Below are positions 1 to 10,669 of a stretch of 64,000 nucleotides of DNA, piece after piece; position 1 is the first letter of the stretch, and each line of letters begins with the position of its first letter. The translations under genes were made by a program, and so were the position numbers. The DNA is from Thoreauomyces humboldtii. Its lineage: Eukaryota; Chytridiomycota; Chytridiomycetes; Spizellomycetales; Powellomycetaceae. The notes below the pieces were generated by a model. It did not search any database, was not told where the DNA came from, and saw only the letters and a program-made list of their open reading frames with translations. The DNA is taken from contig JADGJA010000002.1 of the NCBI GenBank assembly GCA_027596035.1, positions 1 through 64,000 on the forward strand, read 5' to 3'.

Positions 1-311
1 CCATTCAACCGATTGGTAAGTGTGCGTTTTTACCCCGCTGGAATATTCTGTTCAGGGCTCCTTCAATGTTGAGCCTTCGCTATGCTGTGAAGTTTCAAAA
101 GCAAGGCAGTCGAAACGAGTGGCGCCGTACCCTGATTGCCGCTTGCGGCGTTACGCCCCACAAGCTCTCTCCTCCCTCAAGCTCCTCAGCTGCTGCATGT
201 ACAGGACGCCGAGTCGAGGCCACACTGTCCATAGCCAACACCGAAACCGACGAAAGTACCTCTGTCTCGATCTTGTCGTCCAGTGCGTACAACTTCTCTC
301 CAGCGCCTCAC
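1..311. other. Left-edge region without an assigned gene
   Basis: No family could be recognised in any frame. A reading frame on the + strand is open through this stretch into the first exon of the DUF5672 gene, so part may be 5' UTR or an earlier in-frame start. Confidence 0.4.
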
Positions 312-1637
312 ATGTCGTCCCACTCCCATGCGACTCCGAAGACCGGCGACTCCCCGCGTGTCCGCCTGGCAAGGGTATGCGTCGGAGGAAGGCCGCTTCT
401 ACGATACATGTTCGCGCTCCTCGCCCTTCTCGGGGCCGCCACCCTCCTCTTCACCTCCTTCTCAACTTCCTCGTCAGCTGCGCACCGAGCTGTTACCGGC
501 ATGTTGCGGAAAGGACAGGACGCAATGGGTCCTCGGAAAAGAACCATAGCCGCCATCGTGGATGGGTATGTTTGCCTAGATCTGACGTAGTTCGAGGCGA
601 TAAGCTTATTCTTTCATTTGTTCGACATAGTCGACCCATGGCGAACCTCCTCCCATCGGTGATCCACTTCTCCGCCGTACTGGGAGAAGATTGGCCAATC
701 CATATCTTCAAGGGACCGGACAACACGGAAATGTTGAACAGCTCACCGGCCATACAGAAGTTACTGGCGACCGGCGGCATCGTCTTGCATGACATCCCTA
801 GCTGGGCGCGCTTCAATGACCACATGCAGGTGTCCGAGTTCTATGCACAGACGCCATGGTTCTGGGAACAGATCGCGCCCTACGCAGACAACGTGCTCAT
901 GTTCCAGCTGGACTCGGTCATTTGCTCAAACTCTGCCTATCGCCCTGAAGACTTTTTGCAATGGGATTACATCGGTGCACCCATCGATCCCAAATACGGA
1001 GTCGGATAGTGAGTTGCATGGGACCGAGAACTCGAAATGACAAACGCCAGCGTCGTTTCTTATCGCCTTTTTTTGCAGCAACGGAGGCTTCTCGCTCCGC
1101 CACATTCAAAGTTTCCTTGCGACCGTTCGGAACGTCAACTGGACCGAGACGTCGGACGTCGAGGATCAGTGGTTCGCGAAGCATCTGAAGAAGATACCGG
1201 GAATCCGGTTGCCTTCCATTGAGGAAGCGTCCCCCTTTGCCGTAGAGACCGTCTGGCACGACCGACCCATGGCCTACCATCAGCTCAAACGGTGGTGGCC
1301 CCACCGTTTCGAGGAGGCGAAAAGCTACTGCCCGGACCTGGTACTCTGCGAGGACGGCGTGCTCCATCTGAAAGCTGAGCAGAAGGAGAGGGAGGAAATG
1401 GAAAGGGCCGCCAAGGAACTGGCATCCGCAAAAGAGGCCGTCAGGCTTGCGGCTGACGCAGCACTGCAGGGTCTCAAGAATGTGAAGCTGACCCCGCCGG
1501 TTCAGGAACCAAAGACGCCGATCGACATGGTGATTTCCCCGCGGGACGGCGGAGACGCGTTCCTCGCTGTGCGAGAGCATCTACGTCGCTCGCATCGGCA
1601 ACGCCGCGACATCTTCGACGCCATCAGAAATACATAG
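312..1637 (+). CDS. DUF5672 family glycosyltransferase-like type II membrane protein
   Basis: Exons 312-565, 631-1008 and 1079-1637 give 396 residues. Residues about 33-50 (FALLALLGAATLLF) are a single hydrophobic stretch that looks like a signal anchor, suggesting a Golgi or ER type II protein. The body reads as DUF5672: IVDGRPMANLLP opens the domain, followed by LGEDWPIHIF, LMFQLDSV, YIGAP and VGYNGGFSLR, and ending near WHDRPMAYHQLKRWW. The G-R of DGRP and the Y of GYNGG are each completed across an intron, which supports both GT-AG junctions (65 and 70 nt). The tail after residue about 300 is a charged helix. DUF5672 proteins are thought to be sugar transferases, but the substrate here is unknown. 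A start at 408, just before the hydrophobic stretch, is also possible. Confidence 0.85.
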
Positions 1638-1947
1638 ATAGATAGGTCTCTCTATCACTTCTTTTTTTTTATCATTATTCACGTGCATCATAGATACATG
1701 GGGACGTCGAATGGCAAACTCCTTTTTTGGCTCATTATTGTGGACACTGGGAAAATGTGAGCAGAGACCAGGCAATCCTTTAACTATCTAGAAAACGTGG
1801 TAGGTGATTGCAAATGGCACTGTCACCAGGAAGATACGAGGAAGAGTAGAAACAGCGGTGGAATAACGATAGTAGAGAAATGAAGGGGCTGAACGCCACT
1901 TTTGAGAGGAGAGAGCTTCGAGCTCAAGACTAGTGCTGCACCAGGGA
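1638..1947. other. Convergent intergenic region
   Basis: This lies between the 3' ends of the DUF5672 gene (+) and the RanGAP gene (-). It contains a short T run near 1662. I see no coding or RNA feature. Confidence 0.5.
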
Positions 1948-3209
1948 TCACACGTTCAGTCGTTTTGTCGCTGCGTCCAACTCCTTCATGTCCTCGTCCT
2001 CATCGTCCTCGCTGTCGATGGCCTTCTGGGCCGTCTTCCGTTCCTCCGCATCGTCCTCATCCTCCTCCGAATCTTCTTCGTCATCGTCCCACTCCATCTC
2101 GTCCAACTCGTCGAGGATGCCTTCGCAGCCGTTCTCGAGGAGTACCCGGTTGATGTCTCGTACGGCCTCGCCTTCGGGATCGAACGCGTTGCCGTTCAGT
2201 TCGAGGAGGGTGAGAGCCTTCTTGTTCATGAGGAGGGCCGGCAGCGTGGCAGCGCCTTCCGGATCGATCTCGTTGAACGCCAGATGAAGCTTTTGGAGGG
2301 ATTCGTTTCCGGGTGTGAGAGCGTCGATGACTTGGCGCGCTCCAGGCGCACCGAGGAGACAATCGCCGATGTGAAGACCCTTTAGCTGCGTCCACTTGGC
2401 CACCACGTTAGCCAAGGCTTCCGATCCTTTCTCGGTGAACGTGTTGTCCTGCACATCCAGGTGCTCTAGGGACTTGCACTCCGCGAGCGCCTCCATCAAA
2501 GTGACGATTCCATCGGGTCGGATACTGTTCTGAGGCATTCGGATCTCGCGCAAGGTCTCGGCGTGGGCACGGAATGCCGCGCAAAGGTGGGTGATTCCGG
2601 GAGACTCCATGCGATTCCGCCCGATGTAGATCACTCGCAGGGCCGAGGGACGGTTCTCGGCCTTGTTCTTTTCGGCAGCCTGGACGAGAGCTTCAGCCAC
2701 CAGACGGGCGCCCTCAATCCCAAGGCCGTTGTTGTAAAGGCGAAGGATCTGGATGTGTCGGTTGCCTACAAGAAGCCGTTGGAGGGGGCCGGCGCCAGCT
2801 GGGCCGAAAGCATTATCGGACAGATCAAGTTCGACGAGGTTGACTTTGTCTTCGAGGGCCTCGACGAGTGCGTCCAGGACAAGTGGAATTTCATTTCGAA
2901 GACGGCTAGTGAACATATCGCTAAGACTGGCGATCTGCGGGAAGAGCGATCAGTCGAACTTTCTCACTAACAAGGCCCCACTCGTGTACGCACCTTCAAT
3001 GAATGATGCCCTTTCAACGCATGTGCAATGGTACGTCCGGCTTCCACTCCAAACGTGTTGCCGCTCAGACGAATTTCGGTCAAGCCTTCTGCTCCGGCAA
3101 TCTCGTCGGCATAAGCCCGCGCATCTTCGGCTGTGTCCAGCTTCAAAGTCTTTCCCTCGATGGAGTAGATGACAGAACCGGACTTTTCGTCTCGCGTGAC
3201 GTTCGACAT
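1948..3209 (-). CDS. RNA1: Ran GTPase-activating protein (RanGAP, Rna1 type)
   Basis: Exons 3209-2994 and 2934-1948 give 400 residues, close to the size of yeast Rna1. The protein activates GTP hydrolysis by Ran in the cytoplasm and so sets the direction of nucleocytoplasmic transport. The N-terminus (EIRLSGNTFGVEAGRTIAHAL) begins a run of leucine-rich repeats of the RNase-inhibitor type; recurring units such as LVELDLSDNAFGPAGAG, ILRLYNNGLGIEGA and HLDVQDNTFTEKG each hold the LxxLxLxxN pattern. The last ~50 residues are strongly acidic (EMEWDDDEEDSEEDEDD), the typical RanGAP tail. The 59-nt intron joins HHSLK to IASLSDMFTSRL in frame. I am sure of the family. Confidence 0.95.
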
Positions 3210-3558
3210 TGTTGTAAGGTATTCGGGTTTCTTCGGGGGTTCAGCTCAGAATGTTGCGTGAAGTCAAAGGGGGTAGCCGGTATGGATGCGCACAAAGAAC
3301 ACAAAAGGCAGACGCAAACGACCACCCTCAAGAACTATGGGAGTCAGCGGTGATGTAAACACCTGATACACTCAAGAGTGATGCTACAAGATCTACAGAT
3401 GTAATGTATCCAAACGCTTCCTCCAATTGAGGACAGCCTGCGCGTGAAGAAGAGGGTTTCAACTTTTTTTTCGGCAGCGTCCCTCCTTTTCCTCAGCTCC
3501 ACGATGCTCGCTCTGACAAACGTCGCTGTGCACACCGATGCCAATACCATAGTTACAA
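3210..3558. other. Divergent promoter region of RanGAP and Yae1 genes
   Basis: The RanGAP gene starts on the left (-) and the Yae1 gene on the right (+), so both promoters must lie in these ~350 bases. I see no clear TATA box or repeat, only a T-rich stretch near 3460-3475. Confidence 0.4.
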
Positions 3559-4345
3559 ATGGCAGACGTATGGGGAGATGACAGCGGAGTATCAGACGCT
3601 CAATACGACAAGGAGGTCGCAGAGCGCAATTGGAATAGGCTGCAAGATACTCATGGCGTGGTATTCCTCTTTTCTTCTTTCGCTTGTGCGTTTGGTCCTG
3701 GCAAAATCACTGAGCTTTGATTCCACAAAGGCAGGTTACAAGGATGGCATAGCTGAAGGGAAGGAAGCGAGCTTGCAGGAAGGATTTGATCGGGGATACG
3801 GGGAGGGGTCGCAGATCGGTCTACAGGTCGGTCGGATACGAGGGATATTGAAGTGAGTGTGCAGGATAGTCAGAACAGGACCTCGACAAAAGTTCGCAGA
3901 AAGGCTAACACCAGATCCAATCATCAGCACGCTCGTGCAGCTACATCCACATTTGCCATCGACCGCGACCGTCGAGCTAGCGGATATCAAATCTCAGTTG
4001 GCGGAGTTGGAAGCTATGTCCGTCGAGCATGTTTTCACGCTGTCCTACTTTCGAACTACGGACAAAGTCCGGTCAGAAGACAAAGGGAAGGGCACGAGAG
4101 CTGGCGGGACAGGATGTGGGAAGTCGGATTGCTGCAAAACGTCTGGAGATGCCGATTCTTCATGCGGAGCAGAAGAAGCGCATAGAGGAGAGAAGGGCAA
4201 TGGAGATGGCGGCTCGCCATCTACCCCGTCTACGAAGGTAGCAGAGCCATTTTCGGACTACCCGCATGCAGCCATAGCACGCCTCCAAAGTCGACTGGCA
4301 GTACTTTTGGAGCGATTGGGATGGAAGTTAGAGGAGCTGCTGTAG
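3559..4345 (+). CDS. YAE1: Yae1-like protein (deca-GX3 repeats)
   Basis: Exons 3559-3660, 3731-3852 and 3928-4345 give 213 residues. The start MADVWGDD resembles the acidic N-terminus of Yae1. The second exon encodes the signature repeat of G-x3 units (GYKDGIAEGKEASLQEGFDRGYGEG, shown here as a motif spanning residues about 36-60), shared by Yae1 and Lto1. These proteins form the adaptor that delivers Fe-S clusters to the ABC protein Rli1 with the cytosolic Fe-S targeting complex. The third exon is less conserved and has a Cys-containing stretch (GCGKSDCCK). Introns are 70 and 75 nt GT-AG. The W-D-D start favours Yae1 over Lto1. Its stop lies only 11 bases from the stop of the convergent methyltransferase. 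Confidence 0.8.
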
Positions 4346-4356
4346 AAGAATGTTCA

Positions 4357-5295
4357 TTAAACCTCATTGCCGGGTGATGATGGTTTCACTCCTATGATCA
4401 ATTCCATGCCATGCTCTAACGGACCAAAATCTACCCCGAACCCAGCTTCCCGCATGGCGTCAGATACCCATTCTCTGCTCATGGCTAGTTTGTAGTACCA
4501 TGACTTGCACAGCTCCCACGTCGAGTTGCCCTTCTTGACGTGCACGAGATCGTGCACGCGAACCTTTCTTCCGCTCCCGTCCTCGCGCACGTCCTCGCCC
4601 TTGGTCCCTCCTGTCTCCCACTCGAGAAAGCACGTGAAGACGGTCATGGCGTCCGACCTGACTGGAACGAACCGGTCCGTCCCTTCCAACGGATGAGTGA
4701 GGTCTCGGAACTGCAGTATCAACCGCCCGTGGGGAGCCAATGCGGCGTAAGCGTCGTCGATCATGGCTCGGACCTCTCTGAGGGAAGCGAGATGGGTCGG
4801 GGAATCTCCCATGCAGACGATGCATCCCGCCTGACCGTCCCCCACGCGGTCTCGAAAGTTCAGGAGATCTCCTTCCACGGTCGTCACCCTGGACGCGTCG
4901 ATGCCTAACGCCTCGCACTCTGTCCGGAGTTCGGCGAGCATGCCTCCGCTGGCGTCGACGGAAACCAACTCGTACCCGTGCTCGAGCAACGGGACTGTCT
5001 GGAATCCTGGTCCGCATCCGAGATCGACTGCCAGCGTCCCGGGTGATACGGATGCGGGGAGGTGCTGGAGGAGGATCTGCCTATTCTGCTCAAGTTTGTT
5101 GGCGTATCCGCCGAACATCCATGTGTAGTGATCTTTGAGGAGGACCGAGTAGTGCGACTGCACGTTTTGGAAGTTGGATGACGTTAGAACGGGACGAGAC
5201 GGGTGGGCCAGCTGTGGGAGTTGAGGTTGGGTTGGTGATGTTTCCGACGAAGAAACGGGCTGGGCCACCGAGGAGGGAGCAAGCGTCGTCATCAT
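4357..5295 (-). CDS. Class I SAM-dependent methyltransferase
   Basis: A single uninterrupted frame of 312 residues. Motif I is AVDLGCGPGFQTVPL (residues about 89-103), followed by the acidic end of strand 2 in ELVSVDASGGML and by a strand-4 region CIVCMGDSPTHL. This is the Rossmann-fold SAM-binding core of class I methyltransferases. Residues 1-40 are Pro/Ser/Thr rich and probably disordered. The substrate cannot be told from sequence; the C-terminal half (FVPVRSD, VHDLVHVKKG) resembles small-molecule methyltransferases of bacterial type. It lacks introns while most neighbours are split, which could mean transfer from bacteria, but the F-box gene next to it is also intronless. The first two codons are both Met. 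Confidence 0.85.
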   Translation of the reverse strand: MMTTLAPSSVAQPVSSSETSPTQPQLPQLAHPSRPVLTSSNFQNVQSHYSVLLKDHYTWMFGGYANKLEQNRQILLQHLPASVSPGTLAVDLGCGPGFQTVPLLEHGYELVSVDASGGMLAELRTECEALGIDASRVTTVEGDLLNFRDRVGDGQAGCIVCMGDSPTHLASLREVRAMIDDAYAALAPHGRLILQFRDLTHPLEGTDRFVPVRSDAMTVFTCFLEWETGGTKGEDVREDGSGRKVRVHDLVHVKKGNSTWELCKSWYYKLAMSREWVSDAMREAGFGVDFGPLEHGMELIIGVKPSSPGNEV

Positions 5296-5522
5296 GTCGT
5301 TGGCACTAGCACTGATAAGAGATTCAAGATATTGTATAGTGGACCCTGTGTCTGTATCGTTTGAGTTCGAGCTTTTCCGGAGAGGTCAAAGCATCGCATC
5401 GCTGTCAAAGGGAGCCACGAAAGACTGAGAGATGAGATGGCGTGCTTCTCGTCCGATGCATTCGGACACACTTCCAAACGCGTTGGCCACACGCGTGGCA
5501 CGCGCAGTATGATTTTTCGATG

Positions 5523-7007
5523 TCACGGCTTTCTATGGACCCTTCCCTTCGCCAGAAAAGCCATTCTTTCCATACGCTCAAACGCTTCGGGACTCTTAGA
5601 TAGTCCTGCGACAGTTTGTCCACCGTCCAACTCCCATAGTGTCTTGACCTCTGGTGCGTACAATGCATTGACTTTTGGCATTGGCAGTATTCTCAGTAAA
5701 AGATCCTTATGAGGATCATAGTTGAGAAGGGGAACCGCAGGTAGACTGGCTTGCGTGGAAAGCGTAGAAAGCGTGTCGGGTGTTCCAGAGGAGGACGACG
5801 TCGGTGTGGCTGATGACGACGAGGATGAGGAGGAACCAGTGGGAGCAGCGGAAGCTGCAAGCACCCAAGGATCCACCCTTGACCGCGCAGCCGGAGTTGA
5901 AAGTAGATCTGCGAGCGTCGGTCTGTGATGCTCAAAGACGCACCACACCGTAAAGTGATACGTTTCGACCAGATCGCTGATTCTCCCCGTGGCGAGACGT
6001 CGGGACAGAAGCCCCGACTGGACATCCTCCAATATGGCGAGAAACTCGTCCCAGTCCCGTCCGTGCGCAGCCTGTGCGCCGTACAGCTCTCTGCCGTGCT
6101 TGACAAGTCTATTGAGCGTTCCACTTGTCCACGCTGTCAACCAGCCGGGGCCCCGCTTTGCATCTGGATCGGTCACCGCGGCACCGCGTCCGACCTTGAT
6201 CCGATGGTTCTCCATCCGTCGGATGTCCCTGTCGATGAAGGCCATCTGTGCGATCCATCTCGGCAGTGGTGCGACCCTCAACAGGAGATCAAGAACGGCG
6301 AGAAAGACCTCGCTGTGATGTGGTCCTAGGAGCGCAGCGGGAATCGCGAATCGCGTCCCATGCTGTTCCAGGAAGTGAGCGGCCCTCGCGTGCGGAGTCT
6401 TTGAAATGGCGTGCAGCCTTCGGTCGGAAAGCGAAAAAGCTCTGAGATCTTTCGACTCGGAAAGAAACGAGAACACTCTGTACAGTATGCGATCGGGGAG
6501 GTGGGATAGCGTAGCATATGGTGTCGGAGGTAGTTCCTTTGGTCGGCGGGTCGTACGGCTTTCCCTGACTGGGAGGCTAGTTGTGCGCGGTGGTAAAGAA
6601 GCTTTGAAACGGCGTTCCCTGACTGGCAGTGCGGGAGGCGGAGATACAGGCGCAGAGACTGTCTGCGATAGGTTGAGAGCAGCGGCGGTCCTGTCTTTCG
6701 ACGACCTGGAATTCTTATGGTCGCTGTCAACCGTTGATAGCTGAAAGAACTTCCCTTGGTTGGTCGCAACGACCGGCAACTTCCCCACAGCGGTTATTTC
6801 AACGTCTTGGTGGAATGTCGTAGGCGAGAGAGGTGCTCTGCGCTTGCGGGGTGGTGGAAGTGGTGGTGTTGGCGGTGACTCTGTTGTGCTTGGCTTGTTT
6901 CCTCTGCCCTGGTTCTTGAGATATGCGCAGTAAACCTGTCCAACGGTGTCAGTGGCCGAGATGTGGATCGTTCCTGGCTGTCGTTCGGAATGATGGGACG
7001 ATGGCAT
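5523..7007 (-). CDS. F-box protein
   Basis: One open frame of 494 residues from the Met at 7007. An F-box lies at residues about 168-205: LSHLPDRILYRVFSFL followed by DLRAFSLSDRRLH. The F-box recruits Skp1 and so links a substrate to an SCF ubiquitin ligase. Residues 1-165 are Pro/Ser rich with basic patches and look disordered. The part after the F-box has no WD40 or LRR repeats that I recognise, and contains a run of ~10 Ser near residue 415. The frame extends upstream to 7253, but that extension overlaps the divergent lipase gene region and is less likely to be coding. The substrate is unknown. Confidence 0.75.
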   Translation of the reverse strand: MPSSHHSERQPGTIHISATDTVGQVYCAYLKNQGRGNKPSTTESPPTPPLPPPRKRRAPLSPTTFHQDVEITAVGKLPVVATNQGKFFQLSTVDSDHKNSRSSKDRTAAALNLSQTVSAPVSPPPALPVRERRFKASLPPRTTSLPVRESRTTRRPKELPPTPYATLSHLPDRILYRVFSFLSESKDLRAFSLSDRRLHAISKTPHARAAHFLEQHGTRFAIPAALLGPHHSEVFLAVLDLLLRVAPLPRWIAQMAFIDRDIRRMENHRIKVGRGAAVTDPDAKRGPGWLTAWTSGTLNRLVKHGRELYGAQAAHGRDWDEFLAILEDVQSGLLSRRLATGRISDLVETYHFTVWCVFEHHRPTLADLLSTPAARSRVDPWVLAASAAPTGSSSSSSSSATPTSSSSGTPDTLSTLSTQASLPAVPLLNYDPHKDLLLRILPMPKVNALYAPEVKTLWELDGGQTVAGLSKSPEAFERMERMAFLAKGRVHRKP

Positions 7008-7302
7008 GAGAGCAGGCAGATGAGGAGATGAGGCTGTTGAGCTGCAGTATGGCAGTGTTTCCAGTGATTGGTTCAGTGCGAGGACAGGGGGTGAGAATGG
7101 GCAGAAGGGCCTCGAGAGCAAGGCAAGCAGACGTGTCCAGAGGTTCCGGACATGGAAAGAGTGTGCGATGACGTAGGAACCAAACGCCAAAGAAAAGACC
7201 CGCACCTCTTGCTTCCAACGCAATACCAGTGTACACAGCATAGTAATCAGCAACCAATATATGGGTCCCTTTCATGGTCACGTCCACCACAAGGGGCATC
7301 TG

Positions 7303-8725
7303 ATGGTCCGGTTGGCTCTTCTGCGAGCCTCCTTCCTTCGCGGACGTCGGGAAATACATGCCCTCGCGGCCCTCCGACACCAGAGCACTCCGGCGGACCC
7401 CAGGCGAAAAGCTGCAGCAGAGAGTCCCATCAAGTACAAGGCCCCCAAAAACACCATAGTGTTGTGTCACGGTAAGAGGTTCCGCGTCCACTCGATGCAC
7501 TCTCGCGACGAACGCGGACTTTCTCATACTGTTCTGGCAGGTCTGCTCGGTTTTGACGTCATGGGTATGGAAGCGAAAGCATTTTAGGAACCTTCCTGCG
7601 GTTAGCTCCGGTCGCACCTATCCTGACTGCTGAGACCATCATTGTCTCGTACTTCTGGTCGTTTTTAAAGGATAGGTCCAAGCTTCGCTCAACTGCACTA
7701 CTGGCGAGGGGTGAAGGAGGCCCTGAACGCCATCGGATGCGAAGTCATCATCACCAAGGTCCCACGCGCTGCGGACGTGACGGTTCGGGCGAGGGTCCTA
7801 AAGGAAACCCTTGATCGGAAAGTACCCGCTGGACACTCCATCAATCTCGTTGCTCATTCGATGGGAGGGCTGGACTGTCGATACATGATAAGCCATCTCT
7901 TGGAGAAGTCGCTATCCGATCGGAAGTTCACTGTCGACGTAAGTTGGTAAACGTTGGAAAACGAGGATGCCTCTCAGTGCAGCTTGTTGAACCTAGAACG
8001 AACAGAGCTTGACAACCATCGGAACACCACATCACGGATCCTCTATTGCCTCATTACCCTTCATTTCAACGTGAGTTTTCTTCGTTCCGTTCAACAGCAG
8101 TCTCGTTCTCTCACGCAGTCTCGTTTTTAGCCTCATCAAACCCCTCATCAAGAATCTCCACCGCTCCACTTCCCTCGACATCCGCGCTTTCACCGACTTG
8201 ACCCCCGAATATCTGAACGAAGAGTTTAACCCTTCCACCCCGGACGATCCTACCGTTTCCTACTTCTCGTACGGCGCCGACGGTACCGCGAGCGTCTATG
8301 ACAAGCCCTTCATCTATCCCTTCCGATGGACATTCGAGTATCTTATGGTAAAGGAGGGCATCAATGACGGCCTTGTCAGTGTCGAGTCGAGTCGGTGGGG
8401 AGAGTACGTCCGGACTCTGAAGGCCGACCACGTCGACTTGATCAACCTTTTGAACACGTGGCAGTGGAGGGATGTGGTCAAGAGTCTGGACGCTGTCGAC
8501 AAGGCGAAGGAGGCTCTCAAGGAAGGGACAGACGAGCAGGGGAGACCCATCGATGAGGTCAGTCACAAAGCAAAGCACGGCGAGCTGAATCGAGCAACGC
8601 AAGAGCTCTCACGGAAGGTGGACGAGAAGAAAGGGGACCTGGAGAAGGAAGTGCAGGAGAAGAAGTTCAACGCCATCGAACTGTATCTAGAGATTGCGAC
8701 CACTTTAGCCGAGAAGGGGTTTTGA
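7303..8725 (+). CDS. Alpha/beta-hydrolase, triacylglycerol lipase family, probably mitochondrial
   Basis: Exons 7303-7471, 7541-7564, 7676-7938, 8006-8070 and 8131-8725 give 371 residues. The N-terminus (MVRLALLRASFLRGRREIHA) is rich in Arg and hydrophobic residues without acids, as in a mitochondrial targeting peptide. The core is the bacterial/fungal lipase fold: VLCHGLLGFD forms the oxyanion-hole HG motif, HYWRGVKEAL follows, and the nucleophile elbow is HSMGG (Ser about 126). TTIGTPHHGSSIA is the conserved strand after the elbow. The second exon is only 24 nt, and its inclusion restores CHGLLGFDVMGPSF. The C-terminus is a charged coiled-coil-like helix (DEKKGDLEKEVQEKK). Introns are 52-111 nt. 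The exact lipid substrate is unknown. Confidence 0.85.
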
Positions 8726-8944
8726 GTGGATGGACTACCCGCTTTGCACCGAACGTTGTTTACATGCAAGCGGTGACTTCTTTTTTGTTGGACTTATGAC
8801 AATCGCCAGCTTTGGAAGTTTTGGAAGTATCGATGTAAGCGTGTTACAAGAACTCAACGTATCCCAAAAAAAAACTCCCCTGCTACTCATGGGCGCGGGA
8901 GCGAGTGGGCTCGGCGCAGTAGAATGATATATACCAAGTCCTCT

Positions 8945-10490
8945 CTAAGGGGCTTCTTTCGCCTTGTTCCTATCCTTCACGGTGTAGTTTCCGTAGGTTT
9001 TCTGCGGATCGAACACCTCCCATCGGCTTGCAGGAAATATGTGCTTGTTCTTGTCATACCACGCGCGCTCCAGGATCTTGCCTGCATGGCTTTCCTCCGT
9101 TTCGATCGACGCATCATTGACCAATCGCACGTCATCGTGCACATCGAAAGCGAATAACGGACCCGATTTGCCTCGCGTCTTGTTTATTATGAAGTCGTAA
9201 AATGTGTAATGCTGAACAAGCATTCCTGACTGGTAAGCTAGCGGTACGTGGGCAAGCAAAAGGGGCAAACCACTTACATGGGGCACAATAAGATCTTCCT
9301 TGACGTACATGAGATTGTCGACGTGGACACCCCGAAGTTCGTGCCACTGTTGTCGGCAGTTTTCCAAAAATTGGGCAATCGTGTCTCTGGGGTAAGCGTC
9401 AGGAGTAAGTCGCCGAGGGTAAAACGGTAATTCGGCGCCGTAGCACATACCCTTTCCGGCATTCAACCTGCGTTCGATGTCCCGTGCCGTCCCAATAACT
9501 GTATGTGATAAGAATTTTGTCCACTGCAGATCGCAAAAATAGAAATCCGTAAGGAAGGGCGTGTTGTCACATGAAGATCTCCTGTTGACTTACGTTTGAT
9601 CTTTTCTTGTTGTTCCAACCAATCCTCCTTCAGCTTTTCTCGCTCAAGCCGTTCCGCATCCTCGCGTTCCCGGTCCGGCAGGAAACTCGTATCCACAGTT
9701 GGGTTTTTCTTGACTTTCTTTGCTTGTGGTTGCTGATCTGCGGCGTCTATCGTCGAGTGGAAGCACAATGAGCTATCAACCTTTCAGACCTGCCTTTCGC
9801 CTCGCTTGCAAGATTAAAGGTCTCCCCTCAGAGAGAAGATTGGTGAATTCTTTTATCCCGGGCCGAAGCATCGGGATTCGTATACTTCTTTGCGAAACCT
9901 TTGTCAAGAAAGGACAGAGGCAGATGCCGAAACAAAGCTGCTCGCTCTCCGATCCTCCTCGGGTTCCTCATCGTCGGGGAGTCTTTACTCAATCTTGCAT
10001 TCCACCCATCACGCATATCAGCTGAACACGACTTACCCATGGGTTCTCCCACATCTCCATCTTCCCCGTCAACGTCGAACGAAAGCTTGACTTTCTCCTT
10101 TTTCTTCTTTCGCTTCTGTTTCAACAACGCCAGCCTTTCCCTCTCGAGGTCCTCCTGCCTCTGCTTGTCCAAGCTCTCTCGGATGCGTTGGAAATCCTCC
10201 AGTTGAACCAGTCCAACCGTCTGACGTTTGAGTTCGTTGTCCACCCAGTCGTTCTGAGCGATGAACTTGTCTGCCCCAATGTGAACAGTCTTATCCTGCG
10301 GTTTTCGGTTGACATCGGGAAGAGATCTTGCGCAGGTCAGTTTGGCGTAGGGGTAAAGGGCTGCCAGGAGGGAATGAACCTTTGCGATCTTGTCTTTTTG
10401 GTTCTGGAAATCCAGCATCATCTCCTTTCTTTTCTTCTCAAGCATGGTCGCTCGCGAGGCTTCGGAGCCTGCGCCTTTGAATTCAGCCAT
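8945..10490 (-). CDS. FAM50/XAP5 family nuclear protein
   Basis: Best model: exons 10490-10380, 10295-10037, an optional 9982-9899, then 9737-9594, 9523-9451, 9386-9278 and 9211-8945; with all of them 348 residues. XAP5 proteins are nuclear and act in splicing and chromatin. Diagnostic parts are [17 protein letters not shown] at the start, the Lys/Glu-rich coiled coil, [17 protein letters not shown], then [32 protein letters not shown] and the C-terminal [16 protein letters not shown] and [10 protein letters not shown]. Four 3' introns are clear GT-AG. Two points are uncertain: the 84-nt intron 10379-10296 is open and in frame, so it could be retained, and the 84-nt exon 9982-9899 keeps phase whether used or skipped. 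An acidic reading in another frame near 9980-9930 does not join properly. Confidence 0.85.
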
Positions 10491-10669
10491 ATCGATGTTC
10501 GATACGAATTCTTCGCCTGTTGCTGCTGATAACTATGAGAGCTTCTGACAATCTACATGTACAGATGATGGTCCTGTGAATCAGGAATTGCAGGCAAATT
10601 GAGGTAAATAGATGGCACCGCCACTCAATGTTGCGAGGCCATCGTAATTGCACAGTCCTCTTCTATGGT

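Noticed and set aside
918..1580. 220-codon antisense frame under the DUF5672 gene
   Set aside because: It lies opposite well-supported exons; an antisense shadow.
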